DNA of 64,000 nucleotides. Source: Phytopythium helicoides. Taxonomy: Eukaryota > Oomycota > Peronosporomycetes > Pythiales > Pythiaceae. The stretch is from NCBI GenBank assembly GCA_024867545.1, contig JANFNE010000004.1, positions 620,001 through 684,000 on the forward strand, read 5' to 3'. The translations under genes were made by a program, and so were the position numbers. This document shows positions 10,428 to 20,888 of the stretch, one piece after another; the first letter of the stretch is position 1; every line of letters begins with the position of its first letter. The notes under the pieces are model-generated. The model worked only from the letters and a program-made list of their open reading frames with translations, was not told where the DNA came from and did no database searches.

Positions 10428-10768
10428 GGCCGGCCGCGGGAAGCTCGCGCCGAGCGGGGAGCCAACGTGAGGTCAGCTCGCAACCATGCCATCCGCCCGA
10501 CGACAGTGCATTGCGCCCACTAATTTGCGATTATAATCCCGCGTGTCTTTGCATCGCTCAGGCGCTTACATATGTCGCTCGCGGTAGATACAAATACCGG
10601 TACATTTTGCGTACCGTATTCCGAGCAGAAGACTACGCACTCCCTCGTTTGACGTAGACCGCCGACTTCAACGAGCACCTACAAGCCGAAGCCTGCCGTC
10701 GGCCACTTGTGCTCTTGCCGCGCCTCCCCCAGCTCCTTCCGGCGTCTCCCCCTCCTCTCCAGACCAAT
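10428..10768. other. Divergent promoter region
   Basis: 341 bp between two divergent genes, presumably both promoters. No motif stands out. Confidence 0.4.
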
Positions 10769-11662
10769 ATGAACGACGAGCAGATCGCGCGCGTGTTCCA
10801 GCGCGACGTCGTGGCGGGTCGCGTCGCGCTCGTGACGGGCGGCGGCTCGGGCATCGGCCAGGAGATCGCCGTCAAGCTGGCGCAGTACGGCGCCAAGGTG
10901 GCCGTCATGGGCCGCCGCGCCGCCGCGCTGCAGGAGACCGTGGACGTGCTCACGCGCCAGGGGCTCGGCAGCAACGTGCTCGCCGTCACGGGCGACGTGC
11001 GCTCGCCGGACGACGCGCAGCGCGTCGTGGAGCAGACCGTCGCGGCCTTCGGCAAGCTCGACGTGCTCGTCAACTCGGCCGCCGGCAACTTCCTCGCGGC
11101 GGGCGACCAGCTCTCCACCAACGCCTTCCGCACCGTGCTCGACATTGACTCGGTCGGCACCTTCAACATGTCACGCGCCTCCTTCCCGGCACTCAAGGCT
11201 GCCGGCGACGCGCGCATCGTCAACATCTCGGCCATGCTGCACCGCCCCGCTACTTGGTACCAGGTGCACGCCTCGGCTGCCAAGGCCGCCGTTGACAGCA
11301 TCACCCGCACGCTCGCGCTCGAGTGGGGTGAGTTCGGCATCCGCGTCACGGGTGTCGCGCCGGGACCGATCGCCGACACGGTCGGCATGAAGAAGCTCGC
11401 TGGTGCTGTTGATGAGAGCACGCGCGGTGACCACTACAAGAGCGCAATCCCCGTTGGTCGCGCTGGCACCAAGTGCGACATCGCCGCCAGCGTGCTCTTC
11501 CTCGTGTCCCCCGCGGGCTCCTTCATTTCGGGTGATGTGCTCGTTGTTGACGGCGCCAGTTACTTGTATCGCAAGCCGGCCATGCCCCGTGAGACGCTTG
11601 CGGCTTGGTCCAAGTCCGCCGAAAAGAAGATCCGCAAGGATGGCCACAAGGCTAAGCTCTAG
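10769..11662 (+). CDS. DECR2: Peroxisomal 2,4-dienoyl-CoA reductase
   Basis: A 297-residue short-chain dehydrogenase. The NADP(H) site TGGGSGIG is at residues 23-30 and MGRR follows beta-2, suiting NADPH. The NSAAGNFL segment and VLDIDSVGTFNMS match the dienoyl-CoA reductase branch. As in that branch, the usual YxxxK Tyr is absent while the Lys is kept (VHASAAKAAVDS), then LEWGEFGIRV and VAPGPI. The enzyme reduces 2,4-dienoyl-CoA to trans-3-enoyl-CoA so that polyunsaturated fatty acids can be beta-oxidised. The C-terminus AKL is a PTS1-type peroxisome signal. Intronless; the start ATG at 10769 is preferred over an in-frame ATG 20 codons upstream whose leader is Pro/Leu-rich. Confidence 0.88.
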   Translation: MNDEQIARVFQRDVVAGRVALVTGGGSGIGQEIAVKLAQYGAKVAVMGRRAAALQETVDVLTRQGLGSNVLAVTGDVRSPDDAQRVVEQTVAAFGKLDVLVNSAAGNFLAAGDQLSTNAFRTVLDIDSVGTFNMSRASFPALKAAGDARIVNISAMLHRPATWYQVHASAAKAAVDSITRTLALEWGEFGIRVTGVAPGPIADTVGMKKLAGAVDESTRGDHYKSAIPVGRAGTKCDIAASVLFLVSPAGSFISGDVLVVDGASYLYRKPAMPRETLAAWSKSAEKKIRKDGHKAKL

Positions 11663-11805
11663 GATCGCAAGCACATTGTGAGATCGTGTGCTCCCAAAAA
11701 GGCTATCCTGCCTTTGCCATTCATTCAAAATGAAGTGTTGTTCCTCTACATTTCCTCGAGGCAGTGATAGATATAAACTTGTCTCTTGGTCTCGCAGTCC
11801 ATTGC

Positions 11806-12888
11806 CTACGAAGGCTGCCCATCTGCACCGACAGGAGACACGGGAATTGGTTGTTCGTCTGTTGGCAAATCTGCGTCTGTTGCCGCAGCAACCACTTCTA
11901 CCGGAACCGAAAAAGCTGGAGCCACTGGTAGCGGTGTGTCAGGCATTGACGGACGGAAGGTGCTATTCATTGGGCGACCAGGGTTCGTGCCGCCGAGGTA
12001 GCTTGGAAGAGACGATAAAGGAATGCCGTGCTTCTGCGCTGCCTCAAGGAAGCCCGCATTGTCCTTCTGCTCATGCAAATGGGTAAAGAGATATCAGCAC
12101 GTTCCACATCGTTCCAACTGCAAATCGTTCCAGTGTATCAACCAACGTACGAAAACTTGGATCTTCTCCCGAGTGTCTGGGTCGATGAGAGTCGCAATGA
12201 CCTTCCACGCGCCGTAAAAGATCATGGGGGCGTTCACTAGGTACAGTCGGTGCAGCGTCTCAGGGTAGTAGTGCTGCCCAACATCAAAAATTGGCTGATC
12301 AACGGCGTGCAATAAATGGTTAGGTCCTCCGCACAACCTTGTCGTTCACAGCACGACAAATCTACTCACCTTGAGATGGTTGAGCATTGAACGCGACACG
12401 TGCTTCATTCCGAGGCCCCGCAAGTCCACGATGCAAATGTGCTTGTAGACACGACGGCCTAGACGCCGAGAGATGGCAGCCTTCTCCCACTGAATCCGCT
12501 CCATGTACTGCGCGCGGTGCGGCAGCAGGGCGTCCACGTGGTGGAAGTTTGATAAGAAGCCTCCATGTTGATCTCGCTGATGCGATCGATGGCGATGAGA
12601 TGTCCGTCGTCGTCCTCGCCGTACATGAGCCCCGGCCAGCAATCATAGTAGATCTTGGCTTGGTCGAGGTCGCGCGTCAGGATCGAATCGACCTGAGTTT
12701 CTCTCGCCAGGCGAGCACAGCGCGAGTCTCGTCCATGCGTGGTCTGCAGTCGGTTCTTCTTGTGAGCGAAACGCTCGTGCTGCACGAATGGCCAAGTCGT
12801 CGCTGCATTTCTCGCCGAACTCGCGCTTGAGAGCGTCGAAGAAGGGCTGATCCTCAGCACTCAGCGGCACAGCCTCCTCCGTCGGCAT
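11806..12888 (-). CDS. SEC14/CRAL-TRIO lipid-transfer protein, frame broken
   Basis: Three exons (12888-12370, 12294-12151, 12066-11806) encode about 307 residues if four one-base shifts in exon 1 are corrected: near 12769, 12737, 12699 and 12556, two extra and two missing bases, so the exon length remains a multiple of three. The N-terminal helices are followed by the CRAL-TRIO fold: LTRDLDQAKIYYDCWPG, VYKHICIVDLRGLGMKHVSR, then after the intron HYYPETLHRLYLVNAP and the gate helix region. SEC14 proteins exchange phosphatidylinositol and phosphatidylcholine between membranes. The C-terminus (KHGIPLSSLPSYLGGTN) is typical and is followed by a Pro-rich tail. Both introns have GT/AG ends. Four shifts are more than in other genes here, so a decaying copy cannot be excluded. 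Confidence 0.8.
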
Positions 12889-13208
12889 GGCGGTCGTGTC
12901 GAGCTGGCCACAAGGTCGAAGCAAGAGTGATCAGTCCGATGGCTCAACAAGATTGACGAGGATGCAGGCTGTCCTGAGTCAACTAGGAAGCTAAATTTGA
13001 GGCTCGAGTGAAGGAGAAAAGAGAGACAAGCCATGGGAGGCTGCGAGGGTTTCTTGCAGTCTGCTATTGATAGGCGGTCCGAAGCTCCACGACCTGATGC
13101 GAACGTGTTCTCCTGCAAATGCTGTGTATTTTGGCGGGTGTTTGGTGTGCTTAGGACACAGCTGCTCATGCTCTTGTCTACTGGCAGGAAAAACCTGGGG
13201 CGGAAGGT
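12889..13208. other. Intergenic region
   Basis: 320 bp between two minus-strand genes: promoter of the SEC14 gene and 3' flank of uL24m. No motif recognised. Confidence 0.4.
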
Positions 13209-13938
13209 TTACAGGCGCGTGACTTCCCAGTCCTCGACCGTGCGCTCGAGCACGTCCTCGGGCGCCGTGTCGAACGGACCCGTCTCTGATGAATGGAAAA
13301 TGCACAACAGCTCGTCGTTAGATGTGTCACAGTCGTTCATCAAACAGAAGACAGCAGACGCACCTGTCCGTCGGGGCGTGTGGCGCTCCTTGAGCACCTC
13401 AGGCTTGGGGATGATGGTGCCCGGTCTTCTTGGACACGCGCACCTTCTCGCCGTCGTCCGTGAAGCGGATCGCAATGCGCGTCGGCTTGCTGCGATATCG
13501 TCGGCAACCCATCGGCGTTAGTCCCTCCTTTTCTCACAGTGATCCATCAAAGCGAAGCTGTTGGCAGACGCACCCGACCGAGGGATCGACGAGGTTCACG
13601 TTGCTGTAGTGGATGGGGCCGGGCGCCAGGTACGAGCGGCCGGGGCCCGCGGGCGTCGACTTGACGTAGCGGTGGTGCTGCAATATAACGCACACACAGT
13701 GAGCTCAGATGTCCGCTGCGACTCGCGCCCACAGCGCTCGCACCATGTTGAGGTTCTCGACAATGAGCTTGTTCTGGTCGCGCACGACGCTCACGACCTG
13801 GCCCTGCTTGCCCTTGTGCGGCCCATTGATGACCTCCACCAGGTCCCCGCGGAAGATGTGCCAGTTGTTGATCAGCTCGATGGGCTTCTGCTTGCGGCGC
13901 GGGCCGCGGCGGAACGCCAGCGGGATGCGCGTCGCCAT
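13209..13938 (-). CDS. MRPL24: Mitochondrial large-subunit ribosomal protein uL24m
   Basis: Four exons (13938-13744, 13677-13574, 13489-13364, 13285-13209) give 166 residues. The KOW motif that binds 23S rRNA is clear: INNWHIFRGDLVEVINGPHK then GKQGQVVSVVRDQNKLIVEN (about residues 22-64). The second part (STPAGPGRSYLAPGPIHYSN) and TRIAIRFTDDGEKVRVSKKT match the mitochondrial L24 family. Exon 3 has one extra base in the CCC run at 13420-13422 (a GGG on the coding strand). With it removed, the frame joins KKTG to TIIPKPEVLKE and every splice phase agrees. As uL24m should be essential, a sequencing error is the likely cause. The N-terminus is Arg-rich, suiting mitochondrial import. Confidence 0.88.
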
Positions 13939-14236
13939 GCTCGTCGCTCGCTGCTTGCAGGACTGCCCCACCCGAGTGGTTGTTAGCCGCCCACTAGCGT
14001 TCCGTGCATACGATTGGTCAAAACTCTCCAATACCGTCGCTGATTCGCTGATACTATTTAATCATGTGGCGCACACGAATATAGCTCAATAGAAGGCGGC
14101 TCCCCCGCCCCCGTAGCCACCAGAAAAGTCGGCGAAAAGCGGTCTTGCCAGGAATCCTCGGCTCGAAGCCCCGCCACCTTCGGTTTCCCCCCTCGGCTTT
14201 CCCCGCCCGGAAGCTCCCCCAGCCAGCGTAGCAGCC

Positions 14237-15062
14237 ATGTCGGACGTGGAAGTAGACGCCGCGGTGGCCGCGCCGCCCGCCCCAGTCGAGAAGAAGAAGT
14301 CCAAGAAGGAGAAGGCGCCGGCCCCCGAGGGATCCACGCCCGCCGAGCTTGAGGACCTGGCCGCGCTGCTCGCCAAGTCCAAGAAGAAGAAGAAGGCCAA
14401 GAAGGACAAGAAGGAGGTGCGTACATGGACCAGGAGCGGTGCTAGAGCCAAGATCGCGACGTGCTGACGTCGCTAATGGCCGTCATTTACAGAAGAAGGA
14501 GGACGCCGAGGCCGATGCCGGCGCGGCTGCGGACGCCGCGGACGCCAGCGGCTCGTCGGTGCTGGTGCAGGACCCCGCGACGTACTCGTACAAGGACGAG
14601 CTGCTCGCGCGCATTATGGCCAAGCTGCACGAGAACAACCCGGAGCTGACGGACCGCAAGCGCCACACGATGAAGCCGCCGCAGCTCATGCGTGTCGGCA
14701 CCAAGAAGACGCTCTGGGTCAACTTCCAGGAGATCTGCCAGATGATGCACCGTAACCCCGAGCACGTGCTGCAGTTCACGCTGGCCGAGTTGGGTACGGA
14801 GGGCTCCATCGACGGCAACCAGCGCCTCGTCATCCGTGGTCGCTACGTGCCCAAGTACATTGAGAGTCTGCTGCGCAAGTACATTACCGAGTATGTGTCG
14901 TGCCAGATGTGCCGCTCGCCCAACACGACGCTCACGCGCGACTCCGTCAGCCGTCTCTACTTCGTCCACTGCCAAGACTGCGGATCGTCGCGTTCGGTCG
15001 CCGCCATTCGCTCGGGTTTCCACGCCGCTACGCGCGCCGACCGACGAGCTGCCCGCAAGTAA
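14237..15062 (+). CDS. EIF2S2: Translation initiation factor eIF2 subunit beta
   Basis: Two exons (14237-14416 and 14493-15062), 249 residues. The first 70 residues carry Lys-rich blocks (KKSKKEK, KSKKKKKAKKDKK), the K-boxes that contact eIF5 and eIF2B-epsilon. The core has the helix-turn region ELLARIMAKLHENNPELTD, RHTMKPPQLMRVGTKKTLWV (binding eIF2-gamma and start-site RNA), and a C-terminal C4 zinc ribbon with CQMC and CQDC (about 197-223). eIF2 delivers initiator Met-tRNA to the 40S subunit. The intron has a GTGCGT donor. Intact, shorter than animal eIF2-beta at the N-terminus as is common in protists. Confidence 0.95.
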
Positions 15063-15404
15063 GCGGCGCCTCGTTGAAGCTGCGAAGGATGCGGATTGGG
15101 CAGAGTCCCTGTCAGCGTTGCTGCTGCCAGATGACAACAGCGCTCAAAATGTGCGTTCGTCGCTACGAAGATTGGCTCCGCTGCTTGCTAGGCTCGTCCA
15201 ACGCTCGGGCTTCATCGCGTGCTGTGCGGTAGACTCGGTTGCCGCGCGCGTTAGAATCAATTTGTAGTAGGTCACATAAAGCGAAGGGAGGCCGAGCGCT
15301 GCTGGTCAGTTGCAATGTCGCCCAAGTGAATACGGATGCGATGTTCTGTTTTCGTGCCGACTTGAAGTGGGTGATGCAAAAACGATAAATTCAACTCAGC
15401 GCGT
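15063..15404. other. Convergent intergenic region
   Basis: 342 bp of 3' flank between eIF2-beta and the converging RPA43 gene. Nothing recognised. Confidence 0.4.
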
Positions 15405-16618
15405 CTATGAGCCTCGCGATCTACTATCTCTACTCGGCTTGCTCTTCTTCTTCTTGTGCTTCTTCTCTTTGGTAACGACCGGTGCCTCCTCCTTGACGGC
15501 AACCTCCTCCTCAGCATGCTTGCGCTTCTTCTTGCTCTTCTTGGTCTCGGCCTCCTCCACTACGGGCTCCTCCTTGATCTTCTTGCTCTTCTTAGATTTC
15601 TTGGGCTCGGCAACCTCAACGGACGGCTCCTCAACTTCCACCTTCTTGCTCTTCTTTGACTTCTTTGGCTCGGCAGCCTCAATGGAGGGCTCTTCAACCT
15701 CAGCCTCCGTCTTCTTGCTCTTCTTGCTCTTCTTCTTCTTCTCAACAGCAACTGCAGGCTCTTCAACCTCTTCCTCTTTCTCCTCGTCGTCATCGCCAAA
15801 CACCGTCTTCTTGCCTGAGTCTGAGCAGACGACCGGCTCGATGACAGATCAAGAGTGATCTTTGGCGCCTTGTGGACCACCACCTTGGCGCCCTTGAAGC
15901 GCATCGTGCCCTCGATCGCAATCATACCCCCGGCCATATGCACCTTCAGCACCTTGACGTCAACGACATCGTTGACGGCAATCGAGGAGCCGTCAGCAGC
16001 AAGCCTATCATCAGCGAACATGAAAGTGTAAGTTTGCTGGTGTCGATAACAACAAAAGTACGCCACGAACTGGCAACGCACCAGCAGTCCTCGTGGTAGT
16101 TGTGCACGTAGCCCTTGGGCAGTTCGGCAGCCGCCACGGACCCGTTGAACACGCCGGCAAAGAGCATGCCGACGTGATTGCTGCCGATCTTGTTGACCGT
16201 TCCCTCGAGGCGCATGCCTGGGGTCGGGCGGAACACGAGCGCATCGGCGCGCACCTTGCAGTGAATGTAGGGCATCTCGTTGATGATGAAGCCCTTGGGC
16301 TTCTCGAGCTCGACCTTGTTGAACGCCAGGATGACGCCCTTGACCGGCTCCGAGTACTGCATGAGCAGCGCCGTCATCTCCTGCTCGATGCCCACGCGCG
16401 GCTCGCCGATGTGGCACGGCGACAGGCTCACATTGTGTCGAAGCTGCGGCAGTCACGGCACCAATGGAACGCATGAGCACGTTGGAGGCAACACAGCGGG
16501 CGCTACAGCTCGCCTCGGACCGCGGGAAGCGCGCAGCCGCGTCTCCACCCATCCAGCCAGCATGGCTACACACCTTGCAGAGCACGAACGCTCCATTGGC
16601 GCCCTCTGCGGCGCTCAT
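15405..16618 (-). CDS. POLR1F: RNA polymerase I subunit RPA43
   Basis: Exon 1 codes MSAAEGANGAFVLCK; a GT/AG intron leads to LRHNVSLSPCHIGEPRVGIE, the N-terminal RPB7-like part (about residues 16-115), which docks Rrn3 and forms the Pol I stalk. A second intron lies after NYHEDCW (about 16083-16010). The OB-like part (DVVDVKVLKVHMAGGMIAIE) follows. The tail from about 15800 down is low complexity: at least four repeats of the KKSKKSKK type spaced by acidic VEEP blocks. The frame slips by one base near 15840, between KITLDLS and EPVVCSDSGKK, probably an error since both sides read as coding. Divergent from NDUFS8, 217 bp apart. Confidence 0.85.
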
Positions 16619-16694
16619 CTCGGCCAGGTAACTGCTGTCTCCACTGTGCAGCGAGGCAAGCAAGCTCCACTCGCATCCAGTCGACCAACGGTTG

Positions 16695-16766
16695 GTCCAA
16701 TATGGGTCCATGGGTCGGGTTTTTGGTATACATCAAATATGTAAAACCCGAACCCGACCCGACCCG
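16695..16766. repeat. GGGTCGGG inverted repeat in shared promoter
   Basis: GGGTCGGGTTTT (16712-16723) is mirrored by AAAACCCGAACCCGACCC (16743-16760) across an AT-rich 19-base loop, and ACCCGACCCGACCC runs on. It sits between the start codons of RPA43 and NDUFS8. It could be a small MITE-like remnant or a folded promoter element; I cannot tell which. Confidence 0.5.
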
Positions 16767-16835
16767 CGCAGGTGAGGCGGTGGTTCGCTCGCCCCCCTTG
16801 GGGGCTGGACTACCGGAAAGGCAAGCCAAGGCGAG

Positions 16836-17606
16836 ATGAACGTGACGATGCTGCGGCGCTCGGCCGCGGCTGTGCGCGCGCACCAGGCCAAGAGCGCGGC
16901 GGCTGCGCAGGCGGCGCGCGCCTTCAGCTCGGCGCCGGCCTGCGACGGAGGCCAAGCCCTCGTGGGGCGAGGTGGTGGAGAAGCTGTCCAACACGTTCTT
17001 CCTCACGGACGTGTTCCGCGCCACGTGGCTCTCGTGGGAGATCCACGTCGAGCGCAAGGTCACCATCAACTACCCGTTCGAGAAGGGCATGCTCAGCCCG
17101 CGCTTCCGCGGCGAGCACGCGCTGCGCCGCTACCCCAGCGGCGAGGAGCGGTGGGTGACGGCGCGCTTGCTGCTGCTTGGGTCGCGTTGGAGGGTTGGAG
17201 GGTTGCTGACGAACGGTATAATGCAGCTGCATCTCGTGCAAGCTCTGCGAGGCCATTTGCCCCGCGCAGGCCTATCACCATCGAGGCGGTGCGTTCAGGA
17301 CCCGAGCTGTTCTCAGGTGGATACCTCCGGGATCTGACGAGAGGCTGGTGACGATGACTGCAGGAGCCGCGCGCGGACGGCAGCCGTCGTACGACGCGCT
17401 ACGATATTGATATGACCAAGTGCATCTACTGCGGCTTCTGCCAGGAGGCGTGCCCGGTGGACGCCATCGTCGAGGGCCCGAACTTCGAGTTCGCCACCGA
17501 GACGCGCGAGGAGCTGCTCTACGACAAGGCCAAGCTGCTCGCCAACGGCGACAAGTGGGAGTTCGAGATTGCCAAGAACCTGTCGGTCGAGCAGCTCTAC
17601 CGCTAA
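16836..17606 (+). CDS. NDUFS8: NADH dehydrogenase iron-sulfur subunit 8 (complex I, TYKY)
   Basis: Three exons (16836-17150, 17227-17288, 17364-17606). Two extra T bases, each right after GGCC (16941 and 17273), break the frame; removing both gives exactly 205 residues with matching splice phases. Order: an Arg/Ala-rich mitochondrial presequence (about 1-35), [36 protein letters not shown], then two [4Fe-4S] motifs, [12 protein letters not shown] and [20 protein letters not shown], which hold clusters N6a and N6b on the electron path to ubiquinone. C-terminus [17 protein letters not shown] is typical. The introns carry GTGGGT and GTGCGT donors. The inner ATG at 16848 could also start translation. 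Confidence 0.93.
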
Positions 17607-17830
17607 GCCGCTGGGATCCCCGCGCTCTGGTCTACAGGCAGGCGTGCAGACAGACAATCCATGTGTGCACGGCGCCCCGGTCAGGCGAGTAAATGAATGA
17701 CACAACCACCAACAACACATCGATCCAACGCAAAGCGCTTCCGGATACTACAGATCTAGCTGTTCTACATGTTTCTAACGTACACACAGGCAATCATCCA
17801 TTGAATGAGCAGCTACAGGTTTCTGCGAGC

Positions 17831-18376
17831 TCAGCCGAGCGGGTACGGAGGCGGCTCGGGCGGCTCGATGGTGAACTTGACGCGGCGCACAGTCTGCCCC
17901 ACGTACTTGTACTCGTTGGCGGGCGTTCGGTCCGTCGTGTCGTAGAAGAAGCTCGTGCCCACAGTTTCCTCCAGCTCGCCGTGCAGCTCGAACTCGCCGA
18001 TCTTGAGCTTTGGCGCCGCCGTATCAATGCCCTGTCGAGCATCACCACCTCCATTAGCCCAATCTCCATGATGCTACTTCGTCCACAGCCCACACGTTCT
18101 CACCTCAAGCGTGAGACTCGCGTAGTCGCCTAGCACTGGGTGGTTCTTGAAGTCGCAGAGCTCCAGCACCACCAGAATCTCCTCCTCCTCCTCGTCTTCC
18201 TCGTCGTCGCTCTCCTCGGCCTCCTGACCGCCCTGCTCCTCGCCTGAGGCTGCAACTTCTGGCACAATTGGCGTCTCCACTTCCAGCTCCAGCTCCTCGT
18301 CGCTCCCTTCCTCCTTGCGCTCGCGCTCCACGCCCCGCGTCGCGCTCCTCCGCGCGTCGTTCCCGGCCGCCTCCAT
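17831..18376 (-). CDS. GTF3C6: Transcription factor IIIC subunit 6-like protein
   Basis: Two exons (18376-18104 and 18031-17831) give 157 residues. The N-terminal half is strongly acidic (about residues 20-65, EESDDEEDEEEEE). The core EILVVLELCDFKNHPVL, then after the intron GIDTAAPKLKIGEFELHGEL and EETVGTSFFYDTTD, matches the TFIIIC subunit 6 / tau triple-barrel domain, where the motif 'GIDTxxPxLxIxxxxFxGxYExTxGT' is characteristic. TFIIIC binds A and B boxes of tRNA genes to recruit Pol III. The C-terminus is Pro-rich (EPPEPPPYPLG). The usual ATG context is fair; an in-frame upstream ATG at 18421 exists. Confidence 0.8.
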
Positions 18377-18599
18377 CCGTCCCGAAGCGGTGACAATGGA
18401 GAGACCAACTAAGCAACTCAATAAACCTGTTATATATTATCTTTATTCATATTCAACATAATATACAAAATATGAGGCCACACATACATTGCACTTACAA
18501 ATCTCGAATACGATGGTTTGTACTGTCGTAACCGATATCGGGTTCGACGGGATTATCGCGTGGCCAGTAACCTTTGCCGGCATACACCATCCAGCAGCC

Positions 18600-20747
18600 A
18601 TGGCGAGCAACGAGAGCGCCGTGCAGGTCTCGGGGCTCGCGCCCTCGGTCACCGACGCCGCGCTCATGAACATCTTCCGCTCCTACGGCCCCGTGGCGCG
18701 CATCAAGCGCGACAACTTCAACGGCGCGTACGTGCTCTCGGCGCGCGGCCCGCTTCCGCGTTACATCGCTGACGACTAGTGTCCATTGGCTACCGCAGCC
18801 ACGTCGTGTTCAAGAGCAAACGCAGCGCCAAGAAGGCGGCTGAGGCCACTGCCGGAGCTGTGGTCGAGGGCCAACCCATTGCGGTCAGGCTCGTGGCGGC
18901 GTTCAAGTCGTCCAACAATCCTTGCCGCGGCTTCCAGGCAGGAATCTGCAAGAAGGGCGACGCGTGCAAGTGCGTTGCCGTACTGCTTCGATAGTATAGG
19001 TTGTAGCAACACGTTGACGGTATGCATTTGTGCAGATACCTTCACGTTGGTGGCGACGATGTGAAGCCGGCGGTAACTGCGCCACCGAAGGTCAAGGCCA
19101 AGACGGCTACAAAGGCCACAGCTACTCCTGTCGCCAAACCGACGAACGTGATTGCCACAGATGTGAGTGGCATTGACACTCGTGTTGTGTGTCGTCATTT
19201 TTCTCGAGGAAACTGCTCGCTTGGTGCCACCTGCAAGTTTGCACACGTTGTGGGAGCTCCTGATGTGACGGCGACTCTCACTAAGACGAAACCGTGCGCC
19301 TTCTTCGCCAGCGGTGCTTGCACGCGTGGTGACCAATGCACGTACCTGCATGAGATTCCGGTGGCTGCTGATCCCAAGAAGGAGAAGAAGGCGAAGGAGC
19401 CCAACATCAAGACGAAACCAACAGTCAAGTCTGTCGCCAACAACGCTAAGCCGGTGAAGCCTCGTGTTGCGAAACAACTGCAACAGGTGGAGAGTGAGTC
19501 AGAAAGTGAAGAAGACGAGGAGATGGAGAAGGGAGCAGCGCGATACGCGGACATGCGTTGAGTGCGAGCAGGAAGGCGCAGCGCGATGGGTCTGCGCGAA
19601 CTGTGATGGTGCGTTATACTGTGACGAATGTGACGCTGCTGCGCACCGCGCCAAGGTCATGAGCAAGCACAAGCGTTCGCTTTTGCCGCCTCCAGTTACC
19701 AAAAAGCCCAAGTGTGGTGAGTGTGAAGAAGCGTCCGCTGACGTTGAGTGCGAGCAGTGCGAAGTTGTGCTCTGTGCAGCGTGTAATGCATCGGTCCACC
19801 GGTTCAAGAGCACTAGATCTCATACGCGGACACCCATTAGCGCCGAGGCCACCAAGAGCCCAAGCAAGATCGAGGAGGTAGTTGTGAAAAAAGCAGAAAC
19901 AAAAACGGTTCAGACAGTCAAGAAGCAGAAGGTTGAGCAACCACTTGTCGAGAAGAAGCCTGCCCCTGTGTCTTCATTTGATGCGAAGGTGGCGGCTCGT
20001 CAATTTGTTGAGAGCGTTCCGAAGTACGATATCTCTAGTGAGAGCGAGAGCGAGAGTGAAGCCGAGAGCGACTCAGAGTCGGATAGTGAAGCCCAGAGCA
20101 CGCCAACTGTGACCCGGACTCCAGCCGAGCCCGCTGCAACTGTTGTGAAGCAGGTTTCCACTCCTGCGCTGGATATTAGTTCCGAGTCTAGCGATGAAGA
20201 AAGCGATGATGAAAAGGACGAAGTGGAAACGAAGGCTCCGGTTCCTGCAAAGGCGTCGCCTGCCCAGACTGCTGAGTCCGAGTCCTCTGAGTCAGACTTT
20301 GATGATGTAAAGCCTGCATCTCCAGCTACTACTGCTGTTAAGGTGAAGGCCACACCGGTTGCCGCTGCTGTTACCTCTTCTTCATCATCTTCTTCGGAGT
20401 CGTCGGAATCGGAGGAGGAGACTCCTGCTCGCCCTGCGCCAGTCCGAGCTGCTCCTGCCTCCCAGCAGCAATCAAAGAAGCCACTACCACCAACAAACCG
20501 CAAGCCTGGAATCTCGGACGGCAGCTCCCATACGCTCGTAAAGAAGATCGAGGCGTATGCCGAGTCTGATGAAACCGAGGTGCTCCATCTGGACCCGAAC
20601 CTGAACGGCTTCGAGCGGTTGCTAGCGCACGACTGCGCCGAGCGCCTTGGGCTTCACCATGTGAGCATTGGTAGCGGGCTGGAGCGTCACATCACAATTT
20701 CAAAGTCAGCTAGCCAGCCGGAGGTGGGAGCGAAGCGCAGGAGATGA
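18600..20747 (+). CDS. RRM, three CCCH fingers, two B-boxes and R3H domain protein
   Basis: Three exons (18600-18727, 18799-18969, 19036-20747); removal of one extra G in the GGG run at 19531-19533 gives 669 residues with all phases matching. Order: RRM (about 3-75, VSGLAPSVTDAALMNIFRSY to GAHVVFKSKR); three CX7CX5CX3H zinc fingers (starting CRGFQAGIC, CRHFSRGNC and CAFFASGAC, about 83-205); two B-box-type zinc modules (CVECEQEG..CANC..CDEC and CGECEE..CEQC..CAAC, about 270-350); a long Ser/Glu-rich linker (SESESESEAESDSESD); and a C-terminal R3H domain (NGFERLLAHDCAERLGLHHV, about 615-660). RRM, CCCH and R3H all bind single-stranded nucleic acid, B-boxes bind protein. An RNA-regulatory role is inferred. 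Confidence 0.82.
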
Positions 20748-20888
20748 ACAAGCTCGGGACATTTGGGCATCGCACACGAGGAAAATAGAGCAAACACCGT
20801 GATGTACAAACTGCTAGTTTCGCATGCTCGTGCCGGCTTGCCGTCCAACCTAAAACTAGTCTTCTGTGTCCATAAATCAAAATGAAGC

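Noticed and set aside
15560..16711. 383-codon minus-strand frame through RPA43
   Set aside because: It only stitches part of the RPA43 exons together through intron sequence; the spliced model has better domain fit and phases.
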